Numbered from the stretch's first letter, positions 44,326-55,137 are shown. The stretch: 64,000 bases of DNA from Septoria linicola (GCA_024114885.1 CP099425.1:1364001-1428000); one strand, 5' to 3'. Made by a program: numbers and translations. The notes: generated by a model not told the origin, from the letters alone.

Positions 44326-46540
44326 TCAGATCAACTTCAGCGGCCTCTGCCAATTCCCTTTGGGCACATGCGCCATATACTTTGCTTTGACATCCGGCCT
44401 CTGTAACCTTCGAAACGCCTCTTGAATATGTTTCTGCCCTACAGGCGTTCTCGCCTCTTCTGGCGGATCAAACAGGCCCGGCTCCCGTCTTCTCTTCCTC
44501 CCTCTCTTCTCCTCATCCCCTCCACTTTCCCGCTTCAAGGCGTCTTCCGCCGCCTTGACTTTCAGCGCCTCCTCCGTCAATAACGTGACGATCTCATACG
44601 TCAAAAAGCCGAGAATATCGACAATGTCATCGTTGGGTTTAGAGTCTGTGACGACACCGAAACCGGCCCATTCGCGGAATCGTTTGCCCTTGCGGAATGT
44701 GAAGGACGCTTGACGGCATTCGGAGAAGTGGAGGTATTCTTCTGCGTTCATGCCTTTGGTTCGCTCGTCTGCTTGTTTCAGGCGCTGGAGTGTGGCGGCG
44801 TTCATTTCTTCTTCCTCTTCGTCCTCTTCGTCTTCGCGTTCGGGTACGGCTTCTTGGTAGAAACTGGATACGTCCCAGGGAAGGCCGACCTTGGCTTTCT
44901 TGTTGCTCTTGTTTGTTCTGGTGGCTACGCTGGGGCCTCCGCCGCCGAGTGTGGGATCGTTAGCCGCGAGATCGAAGTCATCTGCGCCAGCGCCGGCGTC
45001 GCCACCTTTGTCGTCGCTGTCTTTGGCGGATTTGCGGACGTCTTTCCAGGATAAGAAGGTACGTAGGCGGGAGACTTTGGCTTTGTCGTGGCGGATGAGA
45101 AAGATGAGGTCGTCTGTCGAGATTGTGCGGACGCCGCGGCGGCCAGCGAGTTCGGTGGCGCGACGAAGCATTTCCATGACTTGTTGCTGCACAATGGATT
45201 CGATCATAGATGTGGTTTCGATGGATATGTCGCCTGTCTCACCAGAGACGAACATCATCTGTGGGGAAGCGAGTGTATTAGTGATCTTGTGCTGTGGGAA
45301 ATGTGTTATGTCTAAAATGACCCATGAAGGAGAGAGCATGGCAGAGATAAAAGCGGGCCAGTCCGGGTCCTGGAGTAGATCCACAAATGAGTGTTGTGCC
45401 TGGATCTTCGAACGATTGTTGCGTTGGCATGGTCAAACGCGGCCCCAGATTGCACAATCCTACTTGATTGCATCGGAATCCTCGCAATTGCTCATATCTT
45501 TCCGAGCTCGCCTGTTGAGCGCTGTTTGAGGAGGCTGCGCTTCTTGCTGCTGCCTTTTGACGATCTTGGCTTGCAATCTGTCTGCTCTCCGCTGGGCCTT
45601 AGCCTCATTTGCCTCATGTCTTGCTGCTTTTTCGGCTGCCTTCTGCTCAGGAGGTTTGAGCTTGTTTGCAGCTTTCTGCTCTGCTGTGAGGCAAGGGCGT
45701 CCTCGCTTGATCTTACGTTGCTCATTTCTGGCAGCTCCTGCTGTTTTCGGCTTACTGTCTGATGCTTCATCGTGTGCATGCACTGGAGAAGGCATCCCCC
45801 GGTCAGAAGTGACGGAAGCCGAGTCAGACTCCTCTCTAGCGTCACCACGCTGTTGAGGAAGATGGTCATCTTGAGGCCGAAGGTGGGTGCGCGGATCTAT
45901 GAAGTATGGACCGTTGTCACCGATCTGGCTGGACCAATACCAATTGTCGCGACGTGCTGTCAGGATCGATTCCCGTGCATGTTGACGTGCATCAGGACCG
46001 GTGAGCCCGCCACGCATTGCCCCGAATATGTCCAGTGGTCGCATTGCGCTTTGGGTGGCACTAGTTGACATGTTGCGTTGGACGATGGTAGCTGCTATGG
46101 AGAACGAAAGATATATAGCAGAGTGATCCGGGTCCCTCGTGTATGGATGCCACAGAGTTCCGTGAAGAACCAAAATTTGGTCAAACTCCATAGTTGAGGA
46201 CAGACCTGTAGCCAACCAGCGCGATGAGATGCAGCTGCGGCCTCGTTCGCATGGAAAAGCCAAGTGCATCGTAGTGCTGTTCGCAGGCATGACCTGGGCC
46301 AGTGCGTACACGTCCCAGTAAGAAGTCGCGCTTGCCATGACCAGTCCTTCAATCCAGATTTGGCAACGTCCAAGTGCCAAGACTGACATTTGGAGGTGAG
46401 TACCGGTCGGGTTGGACTCAGAATGTACGTATCGTGCAACGTACGTCGGCTGCCAGGAGAGAACAATGCATCAAGGACGAATTCTGCTCGTTACTTACCT
46501 GCTGGATCTCCGTCCTGTACTTGGCCTTCGTGTCGGCCAT
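44326..46540 (-). CDS. SPT3: SAGA subunit SPT3, with a 1.24 kb first intron
   Basis: SPT3 is the SAGA subunit that helps deliver TBP. It contains two histone folds homologous to TAF13 and TAF11. Exon 1 (46540-46499) encodes MADTKAKYRTEIQQ and ends at a perfect GTAAGT donor. Exon 2 (45258-44326) starts directly with MMFVSGETGD after a CACAG acceptor. The joined IEIQQ/MMFVSGE-type junction is a family hallmark, so the two exons belong together despite 1240 bp between them. The product is about 324 residues. The first histone fold (15-95) includes DDLIFLIRHDKAKVSRLRTFLSWKDVRK. The second (about 190-290) includes EYLHFSECRQASFTFRK and VDILGFLTYEIVTLLTEEAL. The end is PKGNWQRPLKLI. The large intron contains another ORF on the same strand (45460-46071). 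Introns of this size are exceptional here. Confidence 0.92.
45460..46071 (-). CDS. Hypothetical basic protein nested in the SPT3 intron
   Basis: This open frame of 203 residues lies entirely inside the first intron of SPT3, on the same strand. The ORF extends further upstream, but I start at the Met at 46071 because a TATATAT box lies about 40 bp before it and the upstream extension has no plausible composition. The protein has an N-terminal region with MRPLDIFGAMRGG and WYWSSQIGDNGPYFIDP, then an acidic/Ser-rich linker. An AT-hook-like KRGRPCL motif follows, and finally a long basic helix (KAAEKAARHEANEAKAQRR...) that would form a coiled coil and resembles a bZIP-like or nucleolar tail. No family is recognised. 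It may be a nested gene or an insertion that SPT3 splices out. A TFIID-related role is not implied by position. Confidence 0.5.
   Translation of the reverse strand: MSTSATQSAMRPLDIFGAMRGGLTGPDARQHARESILTARRDNWYWSSQIGDNGPYFIDPRTHLRPQDDHLPQQRGDAREESDSASVTSDRGMPSPVHAHDEASDSKPKTAGAARNEQRKIKRGRPCLTAEQKAANKLKPPEQKAAEKAARHEANEAKAQRRADRLQAKIVKRQQQEAQPPQTALNRRARKDMSNCEDSDAIK
46111..46117 (-). promoter_or_regulatory. TATA box candidate of the intron-nested ORF
   Basis: TATATAT on the minus strand lies about 40 bp upstream of the Met at 46071 and inside SPT3 intron 1. It suggests the nested ORF has its own promoter, but the leader would be very short. Confidence 0.35.
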
Positions 46541-46836
46541 GGTGGCGCGTCTAAGATGTCGCGACGACGGATTTGCTTCGTCAACGATCAATCCGTGTTG
46601 GTGCTCCTCGAGTGATAGCGCTCGGCAACGGCAAGTGGCGTCGAGGTGGCATTAGTGTAGTAGTCTGAGAGTTGGAGCGACGACTGAGATGCCATCACAG
46701 GCTAACTTAGGTGAGGTTGCAATTCGTGCATGAGTCGAGATAACAAGAATCATGTGATTACTTGAATCGCCACAACTTTCTCTGCTTCCCGGTGACAAGA
46801 GAAACAAAGCCTAGAGACGGAAGGTAACAGCACACG

Positions 46837-47764
46837 ATGCTGTACATAATTGGACTAGGCCTCGCCGATGAGCGCGATATCAGCAGTCGAGGTCTCGAAA
46901 TCGTGCGACGAGCAGAACGAGTGTACCTCGAAGCATACACGGCCGTCCTCTTGGTCGACAAAGAGCAACTTGTACGAGAGCAACACAGCACAAAACACAC
47001 ACAGCCCGTCGGCAGCGGCTGATCAGGAAAGGTAGGAGAGCTACTATGGACGTGAAATTGTCATCGCCGACCGCGAGATGGTCGAGTCCAAGTCGGACGA
47101 GATCTTGGAGGGCGCCGCGGAGAAAGATGTCGCCTTTCTCGTAGTGGGCGATCCATTCAGCGCGACCACGCATACGGACTTTGCACTGCGTTGCCGCCAG
47201 AATGCCCCGCCCATTCCGTATAGGACCCTGCCAAATGCCAGTATACTGACTGCCGTTGGCGCCACCGGATTGAGTCTGTACAACTTTGGGCAGACTGTGT
47301 CAATGGTCTTCTTCACCGATCACTGGAGACCAGACAGCTTCTACGACCGAATTGCTGAGAATTCCAATCTGGGTCTGCATACATTGGTCCTCCTGGACAT
47401 CAAAGTCAAGGAGCCCAATCTTGATGCTCTGGCACGAGGCAGGATCGTGTACGAGCCGCCTCGATTCATGACTGTGGCACAATGTGCAGCGCAAATGGTC
47501 GAAGTGGAAGACAAGAGACAGCAAAATGTCTGCGGTAACGAGAAGCTGGCCGTCGGTGTGGCCAGACTGGGCAGTGAAGGAGAACAAATCGTTGCTGGCA
47601 CGCTGGAAGAGCTGACCCAGGCTGATCTCGGCAAGCCGTTGCACAGTCTGGTTTTGTGCGGGACCAGAATGCACGAGATGGAATGGGAGTACATGCGCGA
47701 CTTTGCCATCGATCAGGCCAAGTTTGATGCCATGTGGAAGCGAGACTATGCTGGTAAGGCATAA
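46837..47764 (+). CDS. DPH5: Diphthine methyl ester synthase
   Basis: DPH5 is a cytosolic SAM-dependent methyltransferase that methylates the modified His of elongation factor 2 during diphthamide synthesis. Exon 1 (46837-46971) and exon 2 (47036-47764) join in phase 0 across a 64 bp intron, giving about 287 residues. The N-terminus MLYIIGLGLADERDISSRGLE is the conserved start, and YYGREIVIADREMVE follows the splice. VAFLVVGDPFSATTHTD and IPYRTLPNASILTAVGATGLSLYNFGQ belong to the tetrapyrrole-methylase-like fold, with the SAM site formed by the GDP and GATGLSLY loops. The length is typical. The gene runs away from SPT3, with about 300 bp between the two start codons. Confidence 0.95.
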
Positions 47765-48320
47765 ATACGACACAGAGAGCACCGGGATAAGCGGTATGGC
47801 CTACTTGACTTGTGGCTACCGACCACGTTCATCTGGTGAGTTCTGTGCAGGCTGTAGCACCGGTTTACCCGTTTGTTGGTCGGCTCTAAGGTGAAGTCAA
47901 GCTGCTGCGCGCACAACCGCGCACGCTGGCAAGCATCGAAGTAGAATACATTTAAAGACAGCTAATCACGATTTCGTGTTCGACACCGACTTCCGGAGCA
48001 CCACTGTTGTAGGTGCCGACTCACTATAACCTCTAAAGTATAGCAGAAACCAACCCCGTAGCCAGGGTAAGCACTATCTGGGTTTGATGGTCGGCTGATC
48101 CTAGGAGTAATTTCGACGGATCCGCGCTTCGTCAGCTTCTCTTCCCTCATCCAGGAGCCAACGCTTCACACATGCTTGTAGTACGGCCTGCAATACATCG
48201 GAATGGAAATGGTGTCAAGATGCCTACTTCACACCGAGCTCCCTGTTGACGACCTCTGGCGCGATGTACAGCATATCGCGTCCAATGGTCGCGATTCCCT
48301 TTCGTTGACAATGCTGAGCC
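47765..48320. other. Intergenic, nothing recognised
   Basis: Only short ORFs lie between DPH5 and the glycosyltransferase gene. Confidence 0.5.
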
Positions 48321-50027
48321 ATGGAGAAGTTTGCAAGCGTGGTAGCATCTTCTCGCGGGTTTCCGCTACCATTCAGTAGATGGGCGGCTTTGCTCCTCGT
48401 GGCAGCCACCGCCATCTTCGTTGTGGCTGGAACATGGTACACTCGAGGTGACACGTCTTTCGATGCATACAGGAATGCCTACCTCAATCCTCAACCATCT
48501 GTAGAGGAGGCCATCGCTCATACAGAGGTGAAGGAGCTTCTCGTGGACCACAGCCATGACCCGCCCCCACCAATCGATGTTACGAGTGGCAACTACACTT
48601 GGGACGACTGCCTTCGCCTACCAGGAGCCGACAAGATACTGGTCATTCTCAAGACCGGAGCCACCGCGATCTATGACCGGCTTCCCATTCACTTGGAGAG
48701 CACCTTGAAGTGCATTCCTAATTACATGATCATTTCCGACCTCGAGCAGACAATCGGCACGACCAAGATCCACGACGTCCTGAAATTGGTAACTCAGCCT
48801 ACAAGAGAAACTCACCATGATTTCGACCTCTATCACAATATCTCGTACTATCACGCCACAGGCCAAGATGCCTCTAAGCTCGACTCTGGGGCGGCATGGT
48901 CTCTGGACAAATGGAAGTTCCTTCCCATGATTCACAAGGCATGGGATGTGGCGCAGACAGATTACAACAATACCATTGACTGGTTCGTCATGATGGAGGC
49001 CGACACTTCTTTGTCCTGGCTGAACCTCATTCAATATTTGGCTCCTTTGGACCCGAAGAAGCCACAATACATCGGATCTCCAGCTATGCTTGTGGCAGAT
49101 CAGTCGAGCTTCGCGCACGGAGGAAGTGGAGTCATCATGTCGAGGACGGCGCTGGAGAAGGTCCAGAAAGCGAGAAAGACGTTTTCCGAAGGACACGAAG
49201 GGAGCGAGGCGATGAGTATACAGGCATATGACAAAAAGTGGGAGCAGCATACCGAGAAAGTATGTTGTGGAGATGCTGTTCTTGCGCATGCGTTCACAGC
49301 TGTCGGCATTCCGGTCACGAATGCAAGGCCAATGATCCAAGGCGACACTCCGCTCAGCCTGCCCTTCGAGCCTGTGAAGACTATGGAGATCTCGCCTGGG
49401 AAGCACGTCAAAGTCTCTGACGATAGTTTGTGGTGTAAGACACCCATCACTTTCCACCATGTCAACGGCGAACAAGTTGATGAATTATACCGTTTCGAGC
49501 AATCCTGGGCTGAGAGATATGGTTGGAACACATCATACTACTACCGTGATATCTTCACTACTTTCCTCGAACCACATGTCACATCAGGACAGGAACGAGG
49601 AGACTGGGACAACCAATCCGACTGGATCAAAGTCGAGCTCGACGACAAGGATGGCGTCACGATATCGGGTCCGGAAATCAAGCTGGCAAAGACTGAAGAA
49701 CAGGACGCCCTCGACGAAGTCACGGCAGATAGTGTCGATGAGCCTAAGAAGTGTCGGATTGCGTGTGAGAAGAGAGGTGAACCGTATTCTTGGAAGGACG
49801 CCGAATGCGTGCAATGGAAGTGGTCTACCGGCAAGTGCTACATGGACTTCAAGATTCGGTTTGGTGAAGCAATCAGCCAAGAGACAGTGACGAAGAATAA
49901 TGCAACATGGACGAGTGGTTGGGTGAGGGAAAGGATTTGGAAGTACAAAGATGGTCAGGCCGATTGCGAGAGTCTATACGGCAAGCCGAAGCTTTGGGAC
50001 AGGACGAAGAAGGAAATCGAGAGATGA
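48321..50027 (+). CDS. Type II membrane glycosyltransferase, GT31/fringe-like
   Basis: A single exon encodes 568 residues. A short N-terminal cytoplasmic tail precedes one membrane segment at about residues 22-43 (LLLVAATAIFVVAGTWY), so the enzyme is likely a Golgi type II protein. The catalytic part contains WFVMMEADTSLSW near residue 224. In GT31/fringe-like enzymes the Glu/Asp in this place binds Mn and the sugar nucleotide. YIGSPAMLVADQSSFAHGGSGVIMSR follows in two pieces (near 252-278), where the AHGGSG loop is characteristic of fungal GT31 proteins. A Cys-bearing C-terminal module with CRIACEK, CVQWKW and GKCYMDF resembles a PAN-type or lectin-like add-on. The donor sugar cannot be inferred. 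Confidence 0.82.
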   Translation: MEKFASVVASSRGFPLPFSRWAALLLVAATAIFVVAGTWYTRGDTSFDAYRNAYLNPQPSVEEAIAHTEVKELLVDHSHDPPPPIDVTSGNYTWDDCLRLPGADKILVILKTGATAIYDRLPIHLESTLKCIPNYMIISDLEQTIGTTKIHDVLKLVTQPTRETHHDFDLYHNISYYHATGQDASKLDSGAAWSLDKWKFLPMIHKAWDVAQTDYNNTIDWFVMMEADTSLSWLNLIQYLAPLDPKKPQYIGSPAMLVADQSSFAHGGSGVIMSRTALEKVQKARKTFSEGHEGSEAMSIQAYDKKWEQHTEKVCCGDAVLAHAFTAVGIPVTNARPMIQGDTPLSLPFEPVKTMEISPGKHVKVSDDSLWCKTPITFHHVNGEQVDELYRFEQSWAERYGWNTSYYYRDIFTTFLEPHVTSGQERGDWDNQSDWIKVELDDKDGVTISGPEIKLAKTEEQDALDEVTADSVDEPKKCRIACEKRGEPYSWKDAECVQWKWSTGKCYMDFKIRFGEAISQETVTKNNATWTSGWVRERIWKYKDGQADCESLYGKPKLWDRTKKEIER

Positions 50028-50078
50028 TTCGGTAGATGGCATGTTCACCACATATATAGACTAAATACACACATACAA

Positions 50079-51221
50079 TTACTTCGAGCTCAGTGCTCGC
50101 ATCACATCATCATCCGTCTCATCTCTATCATCAAACCACTCAGGATCCTTTCTCGGATCCCAATCAAGCTTGCCATGCAGTAAAACCGCATCACCACGAT
50201 TCGTGCCAAAAATTTCATCTACATCTCGTCCTCCTTCCGTCCATCGCAGCTTCCAGCCGCCTTTCACCAAAGCATCACTCTCAAATGAAATCTGCGCAAT
50301 CTGATCCACTTCGAAAACATCCAAAGCATAACAGCGACTCCAATGCAGATTACACACTTCACACCAATCACTCCGCTTGAACTCCCTCCATCTGTCATTG
50401 TAGATGGCTGGAGTGTCTAGGCTATGAGCATATCCTAGAACTTTAGTGCGTTCATCAACATCCCACGTATCGTATCGCTCAGACAAAGCTATCTCGAGGT
50501 TGCGATGCGCATACTTGCGAAGCTTTTGCCTGTTTGTGAAGGAGAAGGTCCAGGGCCAGCGGTCTTTGGCGTGGGCGCGGCGGTGGTATGTTGGTGGTCG
50601 TGGGTACTTCTGGGCTTCGGTGAATAAGAGCTTCTTGTTCATGATTACGACTTCTGCTTCGTGCGGAAGTTTGGATTGGAAGATCAATCTACCTTCGCCG
50701 AGCGTATCGAGATGGGATTGGTTTAGTTGTCCGCGCTTGATATGGCGATGGTTGTAGTACTTCTGTCTGTGCTTGAGATCCCGCTTGCGAGCTCGGGAGG
50801 CCGAGCGGAGGTCTTTGAAGGTGTTCTCGTATGGTCGTCCTGCTGTTGCGTAGGCGAGATGGTCTTCATGGGGGTGTTCGGTTGTGTCTACGTTGTAGCT
50901 TGGGTTGCAGACTGCGCACTCATTCCAATCGTGCCGGTCGTTCGAGAAGACTGTCCTGGAGCAAGACTCTGTATCAGTAGCTGGTCCATGAGGCCTGGGA
51001 TGATCGGAGTCCAGTCCAGCGGATGTGCGTGAAGTATATCCAGACTCTGAGCAGGAAGTTGCAGGGTCATAAGAGCTGAGGGAGATCACATCTCCGCTGC
51101 GGGATTGTGCATCACTGTGAACAATTATTTGAAAATCGTCCTCAATGGTTTCAGCTCGGTGCGTTGTAAGCCATGATCGAGTCCAGTTCACCCGTGCACG
51201 AAGCGTGTCCAAAGCATACAT
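50079..51221 (-). CDS. Hypothetical protein with two CxxC pairs
   Basis: A single exon of 380 residues that I do not recognise. The N-terminal third is Ser-rich and probably disordered. The middle is strongly basic (ASRARKRDLKHRQKYYNHRH near 140). Two Cys pairs, NECAVC near residue 100 and DWCEVC with a further Cys in NLHWSRC near 290, could bind metal. The C-terminal 90 residues are acidic and include VDQIAQISFESDALVKGGW and RDETDDDVMRALSSK. There is no signal peptide or membrane span. The sense strand is C-rich in the 5' half and G-rich in the 3' part. The full-length coherent frame supports a real gene. Confidence 0.65.
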   Translation of the reverse strand: MYALDTLRARVNWTRSWLTTHRAETIEDDFQIIVHSDAQSRSGDVISLSSYDPATSCSESGYTSRTSAGLDSDHPRPHGPATDTESCSRTVFSNDRHDWNECAVCNPSYNVDTTEHPHEDHLAYATAGRPYENTFKDLRSASRARKRDLKHRQKYYNHRHIKRGQLNQSHLDTLGEGRLIFQSKLPHEAEVVIMNKKLLFTEAQKYPRPPTYHRRAHAKDRWPWTFSFTNRQKLRKYAHRNLEIALSERYDTWDVDERTKVLGYAHSLDTPAIYNDRWREFKRSDWCEVCNLHWSRCYALDVFEVDQIAQISFESDALVKGGWKLRWTEGGRDVDEIFGTNRGDAVLLHGKLDWDPRKDPEWFDDRDETDDDVMRALSSK

Positions 51222-52335
51222 GATGAGCTCTGTTCTTACTCCCAGCTCTAGAGAGCGATAGTGAAAGTACCCACCTGAGATGGAACGGCTTTATCTATGT
51301 TCTCGACGAGACAGCTGAGTGCCTGATGACTGTCTTGCGGTGTCCGTAAACGAGACATCGTCAAAGGACTATTTTGAAGTGGCTCGTGGCGCAGTCCTTG
51401 AAAGTGAAAGCTCAGTCAGCTGGCGCCAAAGATTCAGATCGTTCATGAGGGGTAATTCGGGCATGCTTGTGCTGCGCCTGCTCTATTCAACGTGCTGGAC
51501 TCTGCGGTACAACGCATGGCGCCGCAGGATCTTGGGTGACGTGCTTTGATCGCTGATGTATAATCACGTCCAGGAGTCAACACCTCGCCATATGGAGATC
51601 GATCCGCTCTATACCTTCATCTCTTCGGACCTTCAGACTCGTTTTGAGACCCTTCTGCCATCTTGCTGCTTTACTTTGTACAGTTCCTCAGTCAGAGGGT
51701 CTTGTCGCCAGGCAACCAGCATGGGGGTCGTGAAAGTATAGTCTGCAGTACTGCTCCATCGGTGCTCGAGGCAACTCGAACCTGCCATGACGACTTGCTG
51801 AGGCAACGCAAGTTGCGTAGGCAATAGAGCGTCACGTCCACAGTTGACGCGCAAGTCATCTCGGAATTAAAATCTTGGTGGCCTCAGGTCGTCACACGAG
51901 ACAGCCTCGATGTGGGTCAGAGCATTGCCGGACCTGAGGACCGTGCCCAATCATGGTCATTCACCTGCGGCTTGACTCGTGCTCAACCATGCGAATCTGG
52001 TATCGCGGCCAACCAGAACCCTGTTGGCGTCTAGAAAGCGTGGGACATTTGCTCGAGTCTGGTGATGCTCGATGCACTTTCTTACGTGCTTCCTACACGC
52101 TCGCGACCTGTACACACGACCTCGACGTACTCATCTTTACGAATTACGAATCTGCTTTCGCGTTCTGTAGCGCCTAGTTCTATCTGTCTCGTTTTGTAGC
52201 GATTTCTCACTTAGATAGCAAGCACAACCTTCGTACGAGACGAAGCGACCGCCCTTCCACGATCGACCCAAGTTTATATCTTTCGAGTCGGATATATGGC
52301 ATGCTGAGTAGTCGGCTCGCCTTTGGCGGCCTACT
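51222..52335. other. Divergent intergenic region, no gene recognised
   Basis: This lies between two divergent genes and should contain both promoters. Small ORFs (for example 51319-51549 and 51953-52177) have no domain. Confidence 0.5.
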
Positions 52336-55137
52336 ATGGCAGCCCAATATGGGCAGTCTGTCAGTCGAGCTTCTGTAGGCAGAGGCAACGGGCTCGAGCT
52401 GTTATTGCCAAATGGACCATGTAATGCGAAAGAAACGTACGACGGGCCTCACACTTCCATATGTGGTTGTAGACGGTTCTGGCTGAAAGAGCCCGTGTCT
52501 GGATCTCATCAGGCAAGCGAGAGGGCATGGTGTTTCTGCGGACACCATGCGTGCTTTCACGATAATATGCGCACCGATGGCACAGGATATAACGCGAGCG
52601 AGCAAGGTCAAATCGTTGATGTGAATGCTCCAGCGCGGTCGCAGCACTTTGCTATTCCGTCAAACGAGCGGAACGGTTTCGTGGCTCCTACATGGAGCGA
52701 GTTGCTCCGCGGTGCATCTGCTGATGCTAGGCCTGAGCATGCAACGCCGACTGCACCACCAAGACCAACCACTGGTCTTGGTATCAATGGCGGATCGCAG
52801 CCACAGTCCATCAATACTAGACTGTGGGATGCCCTCAATGGCTTCGCTCGGCAGCAAGTGGATGGCACGGCAGCCGGACCATCATCGAGACTCCCGTCCA
52901 CAGCACCTTTGCCTTCCACAGGCGCACCCAGTATTGCTGACGAAAGAAGAGCAAGTCCAAGCCGAGATCTTCAAGATCGTATAAGCCGCTTCAGGTCGAT
53001 GGGCCCACCCGTGACGATCCCACACGCAGAGATGATGGCTAACGTAGCTGGGCCATACAGTGCTACAGAAGTCGCAACAGAAGTAGGCACACCTAGCGTA
53101 CAGGGCACGCCTGACTTGAGACGCCATTCGCCACGAAATGCTGCCCAAGCTACTCTGTTCCGACAGAGGATCACAGGCCCTCCATCTGAGGCAAGTCAGC
53201 CTCGGAGACCTACTGCACGGCCCATAAGCGCTGGACCCTCGCTGTCCATTCAAGAAATGTGTAACACTATTCAAAATTTTGGCCAGCGCATTGCTCAGCT
53301 GGAGAGTGTTTCGTTTGATAACATACCTAGCAATGAGGTGCGCCAGCGTTTCGAGATGCAGGACGGACGGCTACTCGACTTGGAGCACTGGCGATCCGAC
53401 CAGGAACAAGCTCAGCAGAATGATGACACACAGCAAAAGCTCAGCTCTTTCGAAGAACGACTTGTAGAGCTCGAGAGCTGGCGTGAGCATGATCACATCG
53501 ATGAAGATGGACCCAGGGGATTACCTGATCACAGGAAAAGATCACTCCTGCCCAGCTCGGGTTCCTTTGAATCAGACGGCTCTTTCGACCTCAGCGCCGC
53601 CCAGCAAACGGAGGCTGTCGTCCTTGCGACCATCGCCGCCAATGCTGAGACTCGACCACGTATAGACGCGCTCGAATCTCGCATATCGGAGCTCGAGAGC
53701 ACATCGTTGCCAACTTTCGCGAAGCCATGGACTATCCAAGTTGTCTTGCTACCTTTTGGCCGACAGCTACCTGGTATCTGGTTCTCGTCCATGGAATCAA
53801 CGCAGCACTCTACCCAATCAGTATCGCATCCATCTCAAGAGTGGTCTGCGCAGCATGCGGATCCCAAGCTGTCGTCGAGGTCTGCCGCGACCAGTGGCAC
53901 AGCATGGACAACGGAATCCATAGAAGTGTGGGCGAAGGAGGCTCATGACGAGTGGCTGTCGCCCAAAGCGTGCGGACCAAGTGGGACTGTCTTTCAGCGC
54001 CTCGCCAGCCGCGGTCTCGTACGCGAAGTCGAAGTTCAGGCACCTGATGCTCGTCACATCTTCAATGTCATCTCATCGGTGTTTGGAGACATTCTCGGCA
54101 CAGATGAGACCTCTGGCGTAAATCAGTCAAGAGAATATCGTGCTCTACAAGAAAAGTACATCCCGTTGCGCAAAGTCCGAAAGTCGTCTCGATTGCGTTT
54201 TCTGAGTCAAGCGGAAATGGTCACTCCAGCAACATGGTCTGCGAGCTTCCTAGAGTCGAGCGTCTTCATGAAAGCAAATGGAGAGAGGAGACTGTACTTG
54301 ACCACGCCTGAGGGGTACCTACAGCCTTCGCGCCCAAGTTGGAGCTGGCAGGGCCTTCGACACTTACCGCTTTACGATGGCGACGGAGCACTTCAAGCCG
54401 CCGAAGCACTCGGTAAGGTCATCGATGCGTGTTGGTCCTTTACTCCTCGGCTAGACCATGTCTCGAGTCCACAATCCTCTTACGCTTCTGGAGACTCACC
54501 TTGGAGCGAATCCGTTTTCAAGGACTTTGCGGATATGGATGCTGAAGCCGAAGTGGATCTTGGCTCTCCTGTAGCCCGCATACACCACCATCAGCGTCGT
54601 TCGGTGTCGTTGCCCAGTTCTACTTCAGCACATCGCATGGAAATCGAAACCGCTCCGAAGAGAAGAGTCACATCGTTCGATCTGGACCTCGCTGGTAACG
54701 TCCAGCCTACGACGGAAACCTCAACGAAAAGGCGCCGAATATCAACGTCGCCAGAATGGGAGAGGAGAGGTTTTGGCATCACTCCAAGATACAGCCCTCC
54801 CCAAGCGTCAGTCGAAATTAGTCAGCTCCGCAGCAGCCAAGGTGCCAGCAGTAGAGGTAGAGCCACGACCCCCTTCGCCATGCCTACTCCGCGCTCCCAC
54901 AACGATTCGCGCGCCGATGACAATGGCCTCGAGATCGATGGAGACTATCCAATGTCCCACAGTGATGGCGCCGATCACGAAGAGGAGTGGGAAGGGATGC
55001 AAGATGGGCCTGCCATCTTACCGGTGGTCCCCGAACATTTTCGACACAAAGGCATCATAGACGAAGATGGTGACCAGGACGACCTGGAGTCGCTCGACGC
55101 AGGAGAGACGATCTACGAGGTATTTGATGAGATATGA
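52336..55137 (+). CDS. Large hypothetical protein with N-terminal Cys/His motif and coiled coil
   Basis: A single exon of 933 residues. The N-terminus carries CGCRRFWLKEP (near residue 36) and WCFCGHHACFHDN (near 57), a compact Cys/His cluster that looks like a small metal-binding module seen in other uncharacterised Pezizomycotina proteins. Residues 90-280 are low-complexity. Several helical, coiled-coil-like segments follow between about 300 and 460 (QEMCNTIQNFGQRIAQLES; RFEMQDGRLLDLEHWRSDQE; FEERLVELESW). A folded region then appears (WTIQVVLLPFGRQLPGIWFS; RKSSRLRFLSQAEMVTPATW; RRLYLTTPEGYLQPSRPSW). The C-terminal 250 residues are Ser-rich with a basic PKRRVTSFDLDL and KRRRIS, a possible nuclear signal, and then an acidic end. 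It could be a chromatin or scaffold protein, but that is speculation. Confidence 0.7.
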   Translation: MAAQYGQSVSRASVGRGNGLELLLPNGPCNAKETYDGPHTSICGCRRFWLKEPVSGSHQASERAWCFCGHHACFHDNMRTDGTGYNASEQGQIVDVNAPARSQHFAIPSNERNGFVAPTWSELLRGASADARPEHATPTAPPRPTTGLGINGGSQPQSINTRLWDALNGFARQQVDGTAAGPSSRLPSTAPLPSTGAPSIADERRASPSRDLQDRISRFRSMGPPVTIPHAEMMANVAGPYSATEVATEVGTPSVQGTPDLRRHSPRNAAQATLFRQRITGPPSEASQPRRPTARPISAGPSLSIQEMCNTIQNFGQRIAQLESVSFDNIPSNEVRQRFEMQDGRLLDLEHWRSDQEQAQQNDDTQQKLSSFEERLVELESWREHDHIDEDGPRGLPDHRKRSLLPSSGSFESDGSFDLSAAQQTEAVVLATIAANAETRPRIDALESRISELESTSLPTFAKPWTIQVVLLPFGRQLPGIWFSSMESTQHSTQSVSHPSQEWSAQHADPKLSSRSAATSGTAWTTESIEVWAKEAHDEWLSPKACGPSGTVFQRLASRGLVREVEVQAPDARHIFNVISSVFGDILGTDETSGVNQSREYRALQEKYIPLRKVRKSSRLRFLSQAEMVTPATWSASFLESSVFMKANGERRLYLTTPEGYLQPSRPSWSWQGLRHLPLYDGDGALQAAEALGKVIDACWSFTPRLDHVSSPQSSYASGDSPWSESVFKDFADMDAEAEVDLGSPVARIHHHQRRSVSLPSSTSAHRMEIETAPKRRVTSFDLDLAGNVQPTTETSTKRRRISTSPEWERRGFGITPRYSPPQASVEISQLRSSQGASSRGRATTPFAMPTPRSHNDSRADDNGLEIDGDYPMSHSDGADHEEEWEGMQDGPAILPVVPEHFRHKGIIDEDGDQDDLESLDAGETIYEVFDEI

